NCBI GenBank assembly: GCA_014376325.1
Contig: JACMRP010000141.1
Location: 1-14,333 of the forward strand
Source of the DNA: Pseudobdellovibrionaceae bacterium
Lineage (GTDB): Bacteria > Bdellovibrionota > Bdellovibrionia > Bdellovibrionales > Bdellovibrionaceae
DNA: 14,333 nt
Reading direction: 5' to 3'
Part shown: positions 13,258 through 14,333 of the stretch, piece by piece
How the letters are laid out: each line of letters starts with the position of its first letter
How positions within the stretch are numbered: position 1 is the stretch's first letter
Position numbers and translations under genes: made by a program
The notes under the pieces: generated by a model
Database searches by the model: none
The model's input: the letters and a program-made list of their open reading frames with translations, nothing else
What the model was told of the DNA's origin: nothing

Positions 13258-14333
13258 TCTGTTGCCCCATCGCCCGGTAATGCAGACCCCGCGACCGCGT
13301 CGGTTGAGGGCTTCGATTCCTCCGCAAGCCCTGCGCTTGCCAGCTGATAATACAAACCACGACGATTCATCAGTTCATTGTGCGAGCCGATCTCCATGAT
13401 TTCGCCATCTTTCAGTAAAATGATTCTATTGCATTCCCGCACGGTCGAAAGACGATGCGCGATGATGATGCTGGTCCGGCTTTTCATCACAAGCTGGGTT
13501 GCGCGCTGAAGAATTAATTCACTTTCAGAGTCGATGTTCGCGGTGGCCTCATCCAAAATCAAAATATCGGGATCAAACGCCAAGATGCGCGCAAACGCGA
13601 TCAGCTGGCGTTCGCCCACCGAAAGATTGGCGCCGCGCTCTTCGACCCCAGAATTTAAATTCCGCCCCGTGCGCTTCAGTAACTCAAGGTATCCGGTTTG
13701 CGCGAGCGCGCTTTCCACTTGCGCAACCGTGATCGATGGATCACCTAAGTGAACATTCTCCGCGATGGTGCCGCGGAAAATAAAATTGTCCTGCTGAACC
13801 ACGCCGATATGGGTGCGAATAGAGTGTCGCGTGATTTCTTCTAGCGGCTTACCGTCCATAAAGATCGTGCCGGAGGGGGCTTCGTAAAATCTTTGCAGCA
13901 AAGAAATAAAAGTACTTTTGCCGCTGCCGGTGCGGCCCACAATCGCGACCGATTCGCCACGAGCAATTTTTAAGTTAATATTCTTCAAAACCAAAGGCAG
14001 CTGAGCCTCGTAGCGGAAATTCAAATTGCGAATATCAATTTCGCCGTGCAGTTTCGGGATCGCGACCGCGCCGCTGTTTTCACTTTCAGCCGGCTCATCG
14101 AGTAAAGTAAAAATCCGCTCGGCGCTGGTCAGCGAATTTTGGAACTGCTGGTATTTTTCTAAAATATCCCGCAGCGGCGGCATAAAATCCTGTGAGTTCA
14201 TCAGGAACGCCACGACCGCGCCAATCGTTAAGCCGCCTTCGAGGCTGATCCACCCACCGAAGTACAATGCCGAAGTAATCACCACCCCCGTAAAGCAATT
14301 CATGATGGGGAACATTCCCGCGTAAGCTTTGAC
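13254..14333 (-). CDS. ABC exporter, fused permease-ATPase (MsbA/LmrA-like), N-terminal part beyond the window
   Basis: The leftward frame is open from the window edge for 359 codons. Visible residues 1-80 are the end of the exporter membrane domain (hydrophobic helices around 15-30 and 36-46, then a coupling-helix region). Residues about 98-335 are the ATPase domain: Walker A GRTGSGKST (133-141), Q-loop VVQQDNFIFRG (178-188), signature LSVGERQ (237-243, a variant of LSGGQ with Val and Glu), Walker B ILILDEAT (257-264) with catalytic Glu262, and H-loop His293 in IIAHRLSTV. All catalytic residues are present. The variant signature is common in heterodimeric exporters, so a partner half-transporter may be encoded upstream, outside the window. 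Substrate could be lipid, drug or peptide; it cannot be read here. Confidence 0.9.
   Translation of the reverse strand, partial: VKAYAGMFPIMNCFTGVVITSALYFGGWISLEGGLTIGAVVAFLMNSQDFMPPLRDILEKYQQFQNSLTSAERIFTLLDEPAESENSGAVAIPKLHGEIDIRNLNFRYEAQLPLVLKNINLKIARGESVAIVGRTGSGKSTFISLLQRFYEAPSGTIFMDGKPLEEITRHSIRTHIGVVQQDNFIFRGTIAENVHLGDPSITVAQVESALAQTGYLELLKRTGRNLNSGVEERGANLSVGERQLIAFARILAFDPDILILDEATANIDSESELILQRATQLVMKSRTSIIIAHRLSTVRECNRIILLKDGEIMEIGSHNELMNRRGLYYQLASAGLAEESKPSTDAVAGSALPGDGATE

Noticed and set aside
1..14333. CRISPR array, tRNA, rRNA, prophage or toxin-antitoxin genes
   Set aside because: No regularly spaced repeats, no cloverleaf with CCA-type end, and no recognisable phage or toxin proteins were seen on either strand.

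Overview
The window looks like chromosomal DNA from a Gram-negative member of the Bdellovibrionota (Bdellovibrio-like). This is inferred from gene content: a GYF-GYF-PilZ protein, a von Willebrand factor A lipoprotein, several lipoboxes, a stand-alone zinc-free S4, and balanced base composition with tightly packed genes. No rRNA, tRNA, CRISPR array or intact transposase was seen. Both ends cut through genes.

Left part (1-3980). A truncated HrpB-type DEAH helicase reads leftward. It is divergent from a secreted HExxH protein. That gene ends 17 bp inside a leftward pair: a short RsmI-like methylase fused by TAATG to an upstream HAD-family phosphatase.

Centre (4086-7276). A compact operon encodes a PhnD-type binding lipoprotein, PhnC ATPase, PhnE permease and a hotdog thioesterase, with gaps of 9-10 bp. 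No phosphonate-degrading gene is visible. Converging on it is a leftward three-gene run: methyltransferase, cysteine-rich exported protein, FMN reductase. At the junction lies a 116-bp element with perfect 18-bp terminal inverted repeats flanked by a 5-bp direct repeat (TTTAG). It looks like a miniature inverted-repeat transposable element (MITE) that landed at the stop codon, where the two genes would otherwise be 1 bp apart.

Right part (9456-12711). A GYF-GYF-PilZ gene is coupled (TGATG) to a vWA lipoprotein gene. Next comes a stand-alone rpsD whose ribosome binding site is buried in a 9-bp hairpin, then three small hypothetical genes and a terminator.

Right end (12814-14333). A truncated ABC exporter overlaps (ATGA) a YiiD-type thioesterase gene, both leftward.

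The strongest candidates for something undescribed are the MITE-like element, the rpsD leader hairpin, and the PilZ/vWA pair. No wholly new multi-gene system could be demonstrated from sequence alone.
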